NCBI GenBank assembly: GCA_030544685.1
Contig: CP086683.1
Span: 1,302,001 to 1,366,000 of the forward strand
Direction of reading: 5' to 3'
Source of the DNA: Pseudomonas sp. B21_DOA
Lineage (GTDB): Bacteria > Pseudomonadota > Gammaproteobacteria > Pseudomonadales > Pseudomonadaceae
DNA length: 64,000 bases
The notes under the pieces were generated by a model. It was not told the origin of the DNA. It saw only the letters and a list, made by a program, of their open reading frames with translations, and did not search any database. The position numbers and the translations under genes are program-made. The first letter of the stretch is position 1, and the number at the start of each line of letters is the position of its first letter. Shown here piece after piece: positions 1 to 9,091 of the stretch.

Positions 1-894
1 TGGGCAAGTATTCGTCAACGCCACGCAACTGCCGTTGCAGCAAGTCGAAGGCCAGTCGTCGCGCCATGGACGTGTCGCGCTGGCGTCGGACTCGTGCACC
101 GGCGGTGACGGTTTCGCTCATCGGCAGTGCCAGATCTTCCCGCGATACCCGTAGGCAAGATCGCAGGCCGTTGGAGGACAGTGCCTGATTTTCGCTGTGG
201 ACGGTGCGGTTGTAGCAACACGGCGCAATCGCCATCTGCTGGCACCCGGTCGCGCTGGCCAGTTGCATCAAGCGGACATGCAGATCGCCGCAAGCGTGGA
301 GCGCGACGGGGGTGTGCGCAGCGTTCAACACGGCGGATGCGTCGGCCGCCAGCGCGTCCTGTTCGATGTGCAGAGCATGCAAATGGTGGCGCCGACTCAG
401 TGCCTGACCGCTGGCAACCAACGCAGGATCGTACTCGACACACGTCAGTTGCTGTCCTGCGTTGAGCAACCGCCGGCCCAGATGACCTTTGCCCGAACAC
501 CAGTCCAGCCAATGCGTCGGCTGCGATGAAAAAGCCAAACGGCTGGCAAACGCCTCGATCTGTTGCCATTTGCGCCCCGGCACATCGACATTCAAGCGGT
601 GGCCGGCGGTTTCAAGCGCATGCCCCGGCAGCGAACCGACCGCACTCAATTTTGCCGATAACTTTGCCAATGACGCGAACGGCTCAGGCGCATCGGCAAG
701 ATCAGCAGGCTGGTTATGAGCGTTCTCTGCGTCGCCCAGTGACCGCCCGCGTAGCCACGAAGACAACTCGGGGTAGGACGTTTCCCAAGGAAGCGAAAGA
801 TGCGTAAACGGACGAGGTTTCCAAAGCGCCTGATGCTTGATCAAAAAGCATCCAGCGCGCGGAAGCGGGCGAGTAGGGCCTCGCCCGTCAGCAC
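1..894 (-). CDS. Class I SAM-dependent methyltransferase, 3' end outside window, one frameshift
   Basis: The product runs off the left edge of the window. The downstream frame reads an SAM-binding motif LDWCSGKGHLGRRL, then VEYDP, ALHACGDLH and the Cys-containing IAPCCYN, so it is a class I methyltransferase of unknown substrate. The 5' end lies in another frame. From a GTG at 894 one reads LTGEALLARFRALDAF, then a stop at a T5 run (A5 on the + strand, 843-847). A sixth T joins it in frame to LIKHQALWKPRPF. I therefore see one gene with a one-base deletion, probably a sequence error. It starts 10 bp after the preceding permease gene and is likely the last gene of that operon. The GTG start is weak, with no good ribosome site. 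Confidence 0.7.
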
Positions 895-904
895 GTGGGA
901 AGTA

Positions 905-1594
905 TCAGCGGCCTTGGCAGGCATCGACGCGCAGCCAGCGCTCCAGCAGCTTGAAGCCGCGAACCAGCACGTAAGCCATGACCAGATAGAACACACCCGC
1001 GGCGAAGAAGATCTCAACCGGCAGATAAGTGCGGGCGATGATCGTGCGCGCCATGCCGGTCAGTTCCAGCAGGGTCACCGTGCTGGCCAGGGCACTGGCC
1101 TTGAGCATCAGGATCACTTCGTTGCTGTAGGCCGGCAGGCCGATCCGTGCTGCACGAGGCAGGATGATGTAGAACATCGCTTTGGGCCGGGACATGCCCA
1201 AGGCACGGGCGGCTTCGATTTCACCGGGTGGAATTGCCTGAATCGCGCCGCGCAGGATTTCAGCGATGTACGCCGCCGTATGCAGCGTCATGGTCACGGT
1301 TGCACACCAGAACGGATCGCGCAGGTACGGCCACAATGCGCTTTCACGCACCGCGTCGAACTGCGCCAGGCCGTAATAGACCAGAAACAGCTGCACCAGT
1401 AACGGTGTACCGCGGAAAAAGAAGATGTAGGCGTAAGGCAGCGAGCGCACGTACCAGCGCTTCGAAGAACGGGCGATGCCCAGCGGAATGGCGAGCAGCA
1501 GGCCGGCGATGACCGCAATGGCGACCAGTTCCAGCGTCAGGGTCGCGCCCTGCGCCAGTTTCGGCAGCCACTTGATAATGACTTCCCAGTTCAT
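905..1594 (-). CDS. Polar amino-acid ABC transporter permease, HisM type
   Basis: A 229-residue inner-membrane permease with about five hydrophobic segments. It carries the EAA loop that contacts the ATPase (EIEAARALGMSRPKAMFY, middle of the protein). Members of this family import basic or polar amino acids together with a second permease. I start it at the ATG at 1594 (MNWEVIIKW). This ATG overlaps the stop of the upstream permease gene in an ATGA of four bases, typical of translational coupling. The frame stays open upstream, but only inside the neighbouring gene. Together with the three genes above it forms an HMPQ-type importer equivalent in order to PAO1 PA5152-PA5155. The ligand cannot be read from sequence; histidine, arginine, lysine or ornithine are usual for this family. 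Confidence 0.92.
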   Translation of the reverse strand: MNWEVIIKWLPKLAQGATLTLELVAIAVIAGLLLAIPLGIARSSKRWYVRSLPYAYIFFFRGTPLLVQLFLVYYGLAQFDAVRESALWPYLRDPFWCATVTMTLHTAAYIAEILRGAIQAIPPGEIEAARALGMSRPKAMFYIILPRAARIGLPAYSNEVILMLKASALASTVTLLELTGMARTIIARTYLPVEIFFAAGVFYLVMAYVLVRGFKLLERWLRVDACQGR

Positions 1595-2286
1595 TGCGCG
1601 CTCCTCGCAAAGCCGCGAGCGGCGCGTTTTTCCAGAAAGTGCATGCCGGTCATCGCCAGTACCGTCAGGCCCAGATACATGACGGCCGCGACCATATAGA
1701 AGGTGAACGGCTGTTTCGACACGGTCACGCCGATTTGCGCGTGACGCATGATTTCTTCCAGGCCGATCACGGAAACAAGCGCGGTATCTTTCATCAAAAT
1801 CATGAACAGATTGCCCAGCCCGGGCAGGGCGATGCGCCACATCTGCGGCATGATCAGGCGGGTGAAGATCCGCCATTTCGACAGGCCCAGGGCCTGGCCG
1901 GCCTCACGATGACCTTTGGGAATGGCCAGCAGGGCGCCACGAAACACTTCCGTGGCGTAGGCGCCGAAGCACAGGCCCAGTGCGATCACACCGGCGGCAA
2001 AGGCGTTGAGTTGCAGGTCGGGGTTGCCGAAGTACTCACCGAGGGTGCGCATCAGGTTGACCGTACCGAAGTAGATCAACAGCACCCAGAGCAATTCGGG
2101 GACGCCGCGTACCAGCGTCGAATAAGTGCCGCCAAGCCATTGCAGCGGCTTGTACGGGGAAGTCTTGGCCAAGGCGCCGAGCAGGCCGAGCACCAGGCCC
2201 AGGCACAGGGCGGTGAGGGCCAGTTGGACGGTCATCAGCGCACCGGCAGCAAGCGCCGGGCCGAATCCGTAGAGGTCGATAATCAT
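1591..2286 (-). CDS. Polar amino-acid ABC transporter permease, HisQ type
   Basis: A 231-residue permease with about five membrane segments, starting MIIDLYGFGPALAAGA. The EAA-type loop is HREAGQALGLSKWRIFTRLIMP. It pairs with the HisM-type protein encoded just downstream, with a four-base ATGA overlap, to make the membrane channel of the importer. The gene follows the binding-protein gene after a 76-bp gap that contains a perfect GC hairpin (2324-2349), which may set its expression below that of the binding protein. Confidence 0.92.
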   Translation of the reverse strand: MIIDLYGFGPALAAGALMTVQLALTALCLGLVLGLLGALAKTSPYKPLQWLGGTYSTLVRGVPELLWVLLIYFGTVNLMRTLGEYFGNPDLQLNAFAAGVIALGLCFGAYATEVFRGALLAIPKGHREAGQALGLSKWRIFTRLIMPQMWRIALPGLGNLFMILMKDTALVSVIGLEEIMRHAQIGVTVSKQPFTFYMVAAVMYLGLTVLAMTGMHFLEKRAARGFARSAQ

Positions 2287-2323
2287 GGATTTCTGTTCAA
2301 ATCGCGGCAGGCAAGGTCGGAAG

Positions 2324-2349
2324 CCGGCGCCGCTGTAGCACGGCGCCGG
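2324..2349 (-). other. Intercistronic GC hairpin between binding-protein and permease genes
   Basis: CCGGCGCCG (2324-2332) and CGGCGCCGG (2341-2349) form a perfect nine-base stem with an eight-base loop. No T-run follows on the minus strand, so it is not a normal intrinsic terminator. In ABC operons such hairpins commonly protect the 3' end of the binding-protein mRNA (the malE-malF precedent). Here that role is inferred from position only. Confidence 0.6.
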
Positions 2350-2362
2350 TCCGTAGATCAGA

Positions 2363-3115
2363 TCAATAGATGCTGAACGGGAAGTACTTGTCGTTGATTT
2401 TCTTGTAGGTACCGTCAGCGACGATTTCCTTCAGCGCGGCGTTCAGCTTGTTGCGCAGTTCGTTGTCACCCTTGCGCACTGCGATGCCGATCTTGTCGCT
2501 TTCCACCACCGGGTCGCCCTTGAACTCGTAGTTCTTGCCAGCGTCGGTTTTCAGCCAGTCGTAGTTGGCGTACTTGTCGGCGAGGATCGCGTCGACACGA
2601 CCGGAGGTCAGGTCGAGGTAGGCGTTTTCCTGGGTGTCGTAGAGGCTGACCTTGATGTCGTCACCGTAGGTGTCTTCCAGCCAGGTCCCGGCCAGCGTTG
2701 CGCGCTGGGTGCCGATGGTCTTGCCCTTGAGCGAGTCCTTGTCGGTCTTGAAGTCGACGTTCTTCGGCGCGATGAACTGCAGCTTGTTCGAGTAGTACGG
2801 GTCGGTGAAGTCCACCGCGCCCTTGCGCTCGTCGGTGATCGACAGCGAGGAGATCAGGAAGTCGAACTTCTTCGCATTCAGGGCCGGGATGATGCCGTCC
2901 CAGTCGGACGTCACGACGGTGCACTCGACTTTCATCTTCGCGCACAGGGCGTCGCCGATTTCCTTGTCGAAGCCGACTACCTGGCCGCTGGCGTCTTTGT
3001 TGTTGAACGGCGGATAGGCCGCTTCGATGCCCATTTTCAGGGTCTCAGCCATGGCACCGGCGCTGAACGCCAAGGTGACGGCGGCAGCCAGGAAGACCTT
3101 TTTGAAATTCTGCAT
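2363..3115 (-). CDS. Periplasmic polar amino-acid binding protein, HisJ/LAO family
   Basis: A 250-residue SBP_bac_3 protein. The start at 3115 gives a clean Sec signal peptide (MQNFKKVFLAAAVTLAFSAG, cleavage near AMA-E) and a ribosome site GGAG seven bases upstream; the frame stays open further upstream but without these signals. The mature protein begins ETLKMGIEAAYPPFNNKD and contains VGFDKEIGDALCAKM and FTDPYYSNKLQF, the family signatures. It lies between the ATPase and the permeases and captures the ligand in the periplasm. It resembles lysine/arginine/ornithine- and histidine-binding proteins, but the ligand cannot be chosen from these motifs. Confidence 0.93.
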   Translation of the reverse strand: MQNFKKVFLAAAVTLAFSAGAMAETLKMGIEAAYPPFNNKDASGQVVGFDKEIGDALCAKMKVECTVVTSDWDGIIPALNAKKFDFLISSLSITDERKGAVDFTDPYYSNKLQFIAPKNVDFKTDKDSLKGKTIGTQRATLAGTWLEDTYGDDIKVSLYDTQENAYLDLTSGRVDAILADKYANYDWLKTDAGKNYEFKGDPVVESDKIGIAVRKGDNELRNKLNAALKEIVADGTYKKINDKYFPFSIY

Positions 3116-3128
3116 GCATGTTGCTCCG

Positions 3129-3902
3129 TTAGCGGTTGCTGGACATGAATTGTTTGCAGCGCGCCGAAAGCGGGTTATCAAACACCTGCTGTGGCGATCC
3201 TTGCTCTTCTATAAGGCCCTGATGAAGGAACACCACTTCGCTGGAGACCTGGCGGGCGAAGCCCATTTCGTGGGTCACGAGCAGCATGGTGCGGCCTTCT
3301 TCGGCCAATGCGCGGATGACACTAAGTACTTCCTGAACCATTTCCGGGTCAAGGGCGGAGGTGGGTTCGTCGAACAGGATCACCTTCGGCTGCATCGCCA
3401 ATGTGCGGGCGATGGCCGCGCGTTGTTGCTGACCGCCGGACAATTGCGCCGGATAGGCGTGGCGCTTGTCGGCGATGCCGACCTTGGCCAGCAGCGCTTC
3501 GGCGACTTCGATGGCCTCGGCCTTGCTCTGGCCGAGCACGCGGCGCGGGGCCTCGATGACGTTGTCGAGCACGCTCATGTGCGGCCACAGATTAAAGTTT
3601 TGAAATACAAAACCAATCTCCGAGCGCAGGCGATTGATCTGTTTGCCGTCGGCGGCGACCAGTTCGCCGTTCTTCGCGGCCTTGAGCTTGAGTTCTTCAC
3701 CGGCCACCAGGATCTGGCCCTGATGCGGGTTTTCCAACAGGTTGATGCAACGCAGGAACGTGGACTTGCCGGAACCGGAAGAGCCGAGGATCGAGATCAC
3801 GTCGCCGTCGCGGGCGGTCAGCGAGATGCCTTTGAGCACCTCCAGCTGTCCGTAGCGTTTGTGCAAGTTGCGGATTTCAAGCGCGGGCGTGGCCTCAGCC
3901 AT
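3129..3902 (-). CDS. Amino-acid ABC transporter ATP-binding protein, HisP type
   Basis: A 257-residue ATPase with all nucleotide-binding motifs: Walker A GSSGSGKST (near residue 38), signature LSGGQQQRAAIARTL, Walker B VILFDEPTSALDPE and switch His in LLVTHEMGF. The ATG at 3902 has GAGGA six bases upstream. It is the first gene of the minus-strand operon, followed after 13 bp by the binding protein. A possible promoter lies upstream on the minus strand (TTGGCT, 18 bp, TAGCTT, about 3965-3995), but it is weak. The long gap to the divergent permease gene also carries that gene's sigma-54 promoter. Confidence 0.94.
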   Translation of the reverse strand: MAEATPALEIRNLHKRYGQLEVLKGISLTARDGDVISILGSSGSGKSTFLRCINLLENPHQGQILVAGEELKLKAAKNGELVAADGKQINRLRSEIGFVFQNFNLWPHMSVLDNVIEAPRRVLGQSKAEAIEVAEALLAKVGIADKRHAYPAQLSGGQQQRAAIARTLAMQPKVILFDEPTSALDPEMVQEVLSVIRALAEEGRTMLLVTHEMGFARQVSSEVVFLHQGLIEEQGSPQQVFDNPLSARCKQFMSSNR

Positions 3903-4335
3903 GTGCGTTCCTCATATATGTTGCGCTCCTGCTGTTGGCGGACCTTCCTGGCGAGGCGGCCAAGCTAGCATAGCGTTTCAATGGCAGCCAACAGCGCTAC
4001 GAGCGGTAAACGGGTGGCATGTGGCGGGTTGTCGCATCGGCGCAGCAGACTGTCGCCCCATCAACAACCGAACGGGTGTTTGATCGTGCAAACCCGTGGG
4101 TGCCGCGTAAAAAAGGCGCGATGTTGCCAGCTTTGACGGGGTGTTGGAAGCGCTATCCGGCCGAACGTTCCTTATTCGCCCTTTTTCTGTGCGTCGCACA
4201 CTTTTTCTGTGTGTTTCTGGTGCGCGGATTCGTCTTGAAAGTGAGTCGCTGGGTAACGTTCTGGCGAATAGCCATTAAACTCAAGGACTTGCATCGGATG
4301 CCGAAGACCCCGGGCCTCAAGGACCTGAAACATTT

Positions 4336-4350
4336 TGGCGCAAATATTGC
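4336..4350 (+). promoter_or_regulatory. Sigma-54 (-24/-12) promoter upstream of the gabP-type gene
   Basis: TGGCGCAAATATTGC matches the -24/-12 consensus with the invariant GG and GC at the exact 12-base offset. It predicts a start point near 4362 and an 83-nt leader to the ATG at 4445. It implies activation by an enhancer-binding protein such as NtrC or CbrB; I did not identify an enhancer site. The rest of the 542-bp gap 3903-4444 shows no gene and no other clear element. Confidence 0.72.
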
Positions 4351-4444
4351 GTGCAGAATAAGGAACAGGCCGTTGGATTCTTTTTACGAGAAAGAATTTT
4401 CAGACGCGCCGGATGCACTCGCTTTCCTTGCAAAGGTAGTCTCT

Positions 4445-5836
4445 ATGAGCAGTACCCCAAGCTCCACAGGCCTCGAACAGGGGCTCAAACCGCGTCATGT
4501 GACCATGTTGTCGATCGCCGGTGTGATCGGCGCCGGTCTGTTCGTCGGCTCCGGCCACGCCATTGCTGCCGCCGGCCCGGCCGTGCTGCTGGCTTACGCC
4601 GCCGCCGGTACTCTGGTTGTGTTGGTGATGCGCATGCTCGGCGAAATGGCCGTGGCTTCGCCGGACACCGGTTCGTTTTCGACTTACGCTGACCGCGCGA
4701 TCGGTCACTGGGCCGGTTTCACCATCGGCTGGTTGTACTGGTGGTTCTGGGTACTGGTGATTCCACTGGAAGCCAACGCCGCTGCGACCATCCTGCACGC
4801 GTGGTTCCCGGGCGTGGATATTTGGGCATTCGCGCTGGTCATCACCCTGCTGCTGACCGTGACCAACCTGTTCAGCGTGAAGAACTACGGCGAGTTCGAG
4901 TTCTGGTTCGCCCTGATCAAGGTGCTGGCGATCATCGGCTTCATCGGCCTCGGCCTTGCGGCGATTTTTGGCTTCCTGCCGACCAGTCAGGTCAGCGGTG
5001 TGTCGCATCTGTTCGACAGTGGCGGTTTCTTGCCCAATGGCATGGGCGCTGTGCTGGGGGCGATCCTGACCACCATGTTCTCGTTCATGGGCACCGAGAT
5101 CGTCACCATCGCGGCGGCGGAATCGAAGGACCCAGGCAAGCAGATCTCCAAGGCGACCAACTCGGTGATCTGGCGGATCGGTCTGTTCTATCTGGTTTCG
5201 ATTTTCATCGTGGTGGCGCTGGTGCCGTGGAACGATCCTACGCTGGCCAACCTCGGCTCCTACCAGACTGTGCTTGAGCGCATGGGCATCCCGAACGCCA
5301 AGATGATTGTCGATATCGTCGTGTTGGTGGCGGTAACCAGCTGCCTGAACTCGGCGCTGTACACGTCTTCGCGCATGCTGTTCTCGCTCGGTAAGCGCGG
5401 CGATGCTCCGGCCATGTCGACCCGCACCAACAAGAGCGGCACGCCTTACTGGGCGGTGATGTTGTCGACCGGCGCAGCATTCCTCTGCACCTTCGCCAAC
5501 TATGTGGCTCCGGCCGCAGTGTTCGAGTTCCTGCTGGCCAGCTCCGGCGCCATCGCCCTGCTGGTGTACCTGGTGATCGCCTTCTCGCAACTGCGCATGC
5601 GTAAACAGCGCATGGCCCGCGGCGAAAAGATTGTCTTCAGCATGTGGCTGTTCCCGGGGCTGACCTGGGCGGTGATCATCTTCATCGTCGCCGCGCTGAC
5701 CATCATGCTGTTCCAGGAAGCCCACCGCGTGGAAATCCTCGCCACCGGTCTGCTGAGCCTGATGGTGGTGGCTGCCGGTCTGCTGGTGTCGCGTCGTCGC
5801 AAGATGGAAAAGCGTGGTGCGGTGGTGTTGAACTGA
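4445..5836 (+). CDS. gabP: APC-family amino acid permease, GABA permease type
   Basis: A 463-residue, 12-segment inner-membrane amino-acid/proton symporter. The N-terminus reads GLKPRHVTMLSIAGVIGAGLFVGSG, the AAT-subfamily (GabP/AnsP/ProY) signature, and FSFMGTEIVTIAAAESKDP marks the central substrate region. I start it at the ATG at 4445 (MSSTPSSTGLEQG); the open frame extends back to about 4019 but that part is not protein-like. It is divergent from the ABC operon and lies behind a sigma-54 promoter, which fits a nitrogen-source transporter. GABA is the closest family match, but other amino acids such as proline are possible. A strong terminator follows. Confidence 0.8.
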   Translation: MSSTPSSTGLEQGLKPRHVTMLSIAGVIGAGLFVGSGHAIAAAGPAVLLAYAAAGTLVVLVMRMLGEMAVASPDTGSFSTYADRAIGHWAGFTIGWLYWWFWVLVIPLEANAAATILHAWFPGVDIWAFALVITLLLTVTNLFSVKNYGEFEFWFALIKVLAIIGFIGLGLAAIFGFLPTSQVSGVSHLFDSGGFLPNGMGAVLGAILTTMFSFMGTEIVTIAAAESKDPGKQISKATNSVIWRIGLFYLVSIFIVVALVPWNDPTLANLGSYQTVLERMGIPNAKMIVDIVVLVAVTSCLNSALYTSSRMLFSLGKRGDAPAMSTRTNKSGTPYWAVMLSTGAAFLCTFANYVAPAAVFEFLLASSGAIALLVYLVIAFSQLRMRKQRMARGEKIVFSMWLFPGLTWAVIIFIVAALTIMLFQEAHRVEILATGLLSLMVVAAGLLVSRRRKMEKRGAVVLN

Positions 5837-5854
5837 GTCGCAACGCGTGATGTG

Positions 5855-5895
5855 AAAACGGCCGCTGTCAGGGATGACTAGCGGCCGTTTTGGTT
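5855..5895. terminator. Bidirectional intrinsic terminator between convergent genes
   Basis: AAAACGGCCGCT (5855-5866) pairs with AGCGGCCGTTTT (5880-5891). A T-run follows on + and the A-run gives U-tracts on the minus strand. It serves the gabP-type gene and the minus-strand genes ending at 5908. Confidence 0.85.
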
Positions 5896-5907
5896 TCTGA
5901 GAAGGGC

Positions 5908-6360
5908 TTATTCGCTCTTGTCTTCCTGGGTGTCTACCGACTTCCCATAAGCATCCAGCGCCACCCCGAAATCCGTAATGAACTGCGGCTCGCTCAGCCA
6001 GGCCTGGGCTTGTTCGATGGTCATGCCGTCGGCCCACATGCGGTAGTCGATGAGCATATCGGCAGCCAGGTGGGTGGCGGCCATGCCTTCGTTGTCGGCG
6101 TTTTCCATGTCGAGCAGTTCAGGATGGTCGACGATGATGAAGGCCAGTTCGCGCAGCAGGGTCAGCAGCATTTCGTCGCGGCTGACGGCTTCGGCGTCGC
6201 GCATTTTGCGGAACATCGCCAGGGTGTATTCCGGAATCGGCTCGGCGAGGTGGCCGAGGTCTTCGTCCTGATCCAGCGGTTTGCGCCCGACCATGCGGAT
6301 CTGCTTGGCTTTGGCCTTGGCGCGTTTGGCGCGTTTCTGTTGCTTGTTCAGGGATGCCAT
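5908..6360 (-). CDS. Small protein of unknown function with basic N-terminus (paralogue A)
   Basis: A 150-residue soluble protein that I do not recognise. Residues 5-26 are strongly basic (NKQQKRAKRAKAKAKQIRM); the rest is acidic and probably helical, ending DTQEDKSE. It is a tandem paralogue of the next gene upstream: both begin MAS-NKQQKRA-RAKAKAKQ and share a middle of the form FxKMxDAExxSxxxM and a C-terminal IxYRxW. The two genes are six bases apart, so one transcript is likely. The N-terminus could bind nucleic acid or ribosomes, but that is guesswork from charge. Confidence 0.75.
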   Translation of the reverse strand: MASLNKQQKRAKRAKAKAKQIRMVGRKPLDQDEDLGHLAEPIPEYTLAMFRKMRDAEAVSRDEMLLTLLRELAFIIVDHPELLDMENADNEGMAATHLAADMLIDYRMWADGMTIEQAQAWLSEPQFITDFGVALDAYGKSVDTQEDKSE

Positions 6361-6366
6361 GGGAGC

Positions 6367-6780
6367 TCAGTTCTTCTCTTGGGTTTGTGCCGCGATCGCG
6401 TCGGATGCCGCTACATAGTCAGCTTGGAATGCCGGGGATTCGATCCACGCCAGTGCGCCAGCCTCGTCGGTTTCCTGCGACCACTGGCGATACTCGATCA
6501 GCGCGGCGAGGATGAAATCCATCGCGCCTTCTTCGCCTTCCTGCTCGTACACCAGTTCCAGCAGCGGGTCTTCGAGGAACGCGCTGCACATGGCTTGCTG
6601 GCTTATCTTCTCGGCGTCGATCATTTTCTTGAACAGTTCGGTCAGGTCCACCGATTCGAAATCGATGCGGTCATCGTTCGGGTCCAGCTCGACCGGCGCT
6701 TCGGCGCGTTTGGTGCGGTTCTGCTTGGCCTTGGCTTTGGCTCGGGTGGCGCGTTTTTGCTGCTTGTTGGCGGAGGCCAT
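6367..6780 (-). CDS. Small protein of unknown function with basic N-terminus (paralogue B)
   Basis: A 137-residue protein starting MASANKQQKRATRAKAKAKQ at the ATG at 6780. After the basic leader comes an acidic helical region (LFKKMIDAEKISQQAMCSAF, then ALIEYRQWSQETDEAGAL) that matches paralogue A position for position at lower identity. It arose by local duplication. The frame continues upstream through the hydrolase gene, but that extension is the neighbour's reading frame. Function unknown. Confidence 0.75.
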   Translation of the reverse strand: MASANKQQKRATRAKAKAKQNRTKRAEAPVELDPNDDRIDFESVDLTELFKKMIDAEKISQQAMCSAFLEDPLLELVYEQEGEEGAMDFILAALIEYRQWSQETDEAGALAWIESPAFQADYVAASDAIAAQTQEKN

Positions 6781-6809
6781 GGAGTGTTCCGTCGTGCGTG
6801 GAGAAGGGC

Positions 6810-7782
6810 TCAACTGCGCGGGACTTGCCGGCCGGGTGTGTCGGGGGCCAGCGCGCCGTTCTGCAGCCAGGTCAGAGCGATGGGCCATAGTGTGGCTTGG
6901 TATGCGCTGCGAAAAAGCCGAAATGTCCGACTTGTTGTTCGCCGATGTCCTGCGGCGCGATGCGCAGGTGAGTTTTTGTCGCGTTGCTGAAGTAGCCGAG
7001 CAGGCGTTCGATCGCAGGGATTGTGCCGTAAGGATCATCGGCGAGGCTGATTGCGAGGGTCTGCGCGCGGACGTCGGCGAAGGGCAGGGCGCCTGTTTTT
7101 TCATCAGCGCGCGACCGCTTGGGCGTTGCTCGTAACGTGCGGTGGGCATGCTCCAGTCGCGGACCACGCCGGTTGGCGTGTCCTCCAGCCAACCTAGCCG
7201 TTTGCCTGGAAAATAGCCGCAGAGCAGCGCCATCAAAGGCATGACCACATGCCACTTGCCGAACATCCGCCAGCGCTGCTCGGGGGCGTAATCGCGCCAG
7301 TAAGCGAACTGCGCACCGACGGTAACCAGCCGTCGTATGACCGTGCCCGACGCTGCCAGGCCTGCCGCGCAGCCGCCGAAACTATGGGCGACTACATCGA
7401 TTGGCTGACCGGGAAACTCCCGCTGCGCCCGTTTGAGCATCGCTTCGAAATCCAGCGCGCCCCAGTCGGTCCACGAGGCACGTAGCCCTTTGATCGATTC
7501 GCGGCGTGATTCGCCAATGCCCCGGTAGTCGTAGGTCATCACGTCGAAGCCGTGACTGAACAGATAGGCTGCGAACCTTGAGTAATGGCGACAGCGCACG
7601 GAGGTGGCGGCGTTGATGATGACCACCGAGCGCTGTGGATCGTGCGAACTATGGCGCCAGGTGAAGCCGCCGAGTGCGTAGCCGTCGTCGGCAGTTTCCT
7701 TGAAGGACGTGTCTTCAGCTGCAGTCGAAACTGGTTGGCTCAACTCTGCGTCTTCCAACTCAAATGGGGGCTGACTGCCCAT
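6810..7782 (-). CDS. Alpha/beta hydrolase (COG4757-like), two frameshifts
   Basis: The ATG at 7782 begins a typical predicted hydrolase: YRGIGESRRESIKG, nucleophile elbow VVAHSFGGCAAGL, and VGAQFAYWRDYAPEQRWRMFGKW. The frame is lost near 7105-7125 and resumes in a second frame as RADEKTGALPFADVRAQTLAISLADDPYGT and on to HFGFF, which holds the catalytic His. A second break at about 6911 leads to a third frame, SAYQATLWPIALTWLQNG, the normal C-terminus, with a stop at 6810-6812. Two single-base losses restore one gene of about 320 codons. Either it is a young pseudogene or, more likely given the same pattern elsewhere in the window, the sequence has errors. The substrate is unknown. Confidence 0.65.
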
Positions 7783-7849
7783 GGCGCTTGACCTCGGTGG
7801 TTAGTTGCCAACGATAGTCTCAGCGTGGTTCGAGAACAATCCAGCCGGT

Positions 7850-9022
7850 TTATTCAGGGGATTGGGTGAGCAGGCGTTCTTCAATCAGCGCCTGTTCGCG
7901 GTTCAGTTCGGCGCGTAACTCTTCTTCGCTCGGCAATATCGTTTTGTAACTGCTGGCGAACAGTTGCTCATTGCCCTTGAGCATCGAATAACGCGCAACC
8001 GAGTCGTTGCTCTCGGCGCTCAGAATGATGCCGACAGTCGGCTTGTCGCCCTCGCTGCGCTTGAGCTCGTCGTACATGCGCACGTACATGTCCATCTGCC
8101 CGACATCGCGGGCGCTGAGTTTGCCGCGTTTGAGGTCGATGATCACGAAGCACTTGAGCAAATAGTTGTAGAACACCAGATCGATGTAGAGATCAACGCC
8201 GTCAGTGCTGATGCGTTGTTGCCGAGCGACAAAGGAGAAGCCTTTGCCCAGTTCAAGCAGAAAGCTTTGCAAGTGGTCGATCAGGGCTTGTTCGAGGCCG
8301 CTTTCCCTGACTTTGCCCGCCGAGGGCAGGCCGAGGAATTCGAGCATGACCGGATCGCGAATGAATTCCCGTGGATTGCATTTCATCGCATTGATGTTGG
8401 TGGTCGCTTCCTCGACCACCTCGGTTTTGTCCTGGCTCATGAGCGGGCGCTCGTAGTAGAGCGTCAGGATCTGACGATCAAGGGCACGGCTTGACCAGTT
8501 GAGGTCGGCGCATTCGTTCATGTACCACAGGCGCGCTTTCTCGCTTTCGACGCGTAGCAGGCGGCGGTAGTGGGTCCAGCTCAATTCGGGACGCAGTGCG
8601 TCTCGAATTGAAAATTTTTGATAAAACAGGCGCATCTTCCACAAGTTGGTTTCGTCGAACCCTTTCCCGAACTGCCCGGTCAGATCCTTTGCCAACAGGG
8701 CAATCAGTTGTTTTCCGTAACCCGCACGCTGAGCGCCTTTTTGTTCGAATTCGACGATATGCCGGCCGATTTGCCAACAGGTCTGCACTTGGATCGTGTC
8801 GACCGCGCGTAGCACTTTTTGCCGCGCCTGGCGAATCAGGTCGCCCAGTTCGCCCAGCAGTGAATCGATTTTCGGGTCTTGGGTTTCAGCAGGTTTTAGC
8901 TGGCTCAGCGGGTCTTCCGCATTCTGGAAACAGAGGCGCAAGCATGCCGGGAATGGCGACGCAGGTATGTCGGGCGAACCTGCGAGTTCGGAAGGAAAGG
9001 CGGGATTGGCGTTGCAGGACAC
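7850..9022 (-). CDS. DUF1016 (YhcG-type) PDDEXK nuclease
   Basis: A protein of up to 390 residues. The DUF1016 N-terminal helical domain covers roughly 55-200 (VDTIQVQTCWQIGRHIVEFE, ELSWTHYRRLLRVES), followed by the PDDEXK nuclease fold with the active-site block DLYIDLVFYNYLLKCFVIID then LKRGKL, and later GQMDMYVRMYDE. The family is often carried near restriction systems and mobile DNA; here it stands alone, with no methylase or specificity subunit nearby. The start is uncertain. The longest frame begins with a GTG at 9022 without a ribosome site, and the first 38 residues are not conserved-looking. A CTG at 8908 with GGAAG upstream gives a start that looks more natural. Confidence 0.8.
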   Translation of the reverse strand: MSCNANPAFPSELAGSPDIPASPFPACLRLCFQNAEDPLSQLKPAETQDPKIDSLLGELGDLIRQARQKVLRAVDTIQVQTCWQIGRHIVEFEQKGAQRAGYGKQLIALLAKDLTGQFGKGFDETNLWKMRLFYQKFSIRDALRPELSWTHYRRLLRVESEKARLWYMNECADLNWSSRALDRQILTLYYERPLMSQDKTEVVEEATTNINAMKCNPREFIRDPVMLEFLGLPSAGKVRESGLEQALIDHLQSFLLELGKGFSFVARQQRISTDGVDLYIDLVFYNYLLKCFVIIDLKRGKLSARDVGQMDMYVRMYDELKRSEGDKPTVGIILSAESNDSVARYSMLKGNEQLFASSYKTILPSEEELRAELNREQALIEERLLTQSPE

Positions 9023-9091
9023 TGCCGCCGGAAGGCGCGTAACGGGGTAAATGTCCGTAGTCTATGTCGTACTTTTGCCCAGTCAATCGCA

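Noticed and set aside
4019..4444. N-terminal extension of the gabP-type protein
   Set aside because: The frame is open, but it would place the sigma-54 promoter inside the gene and its translation is not family-like; the ATG at 4445 fits.
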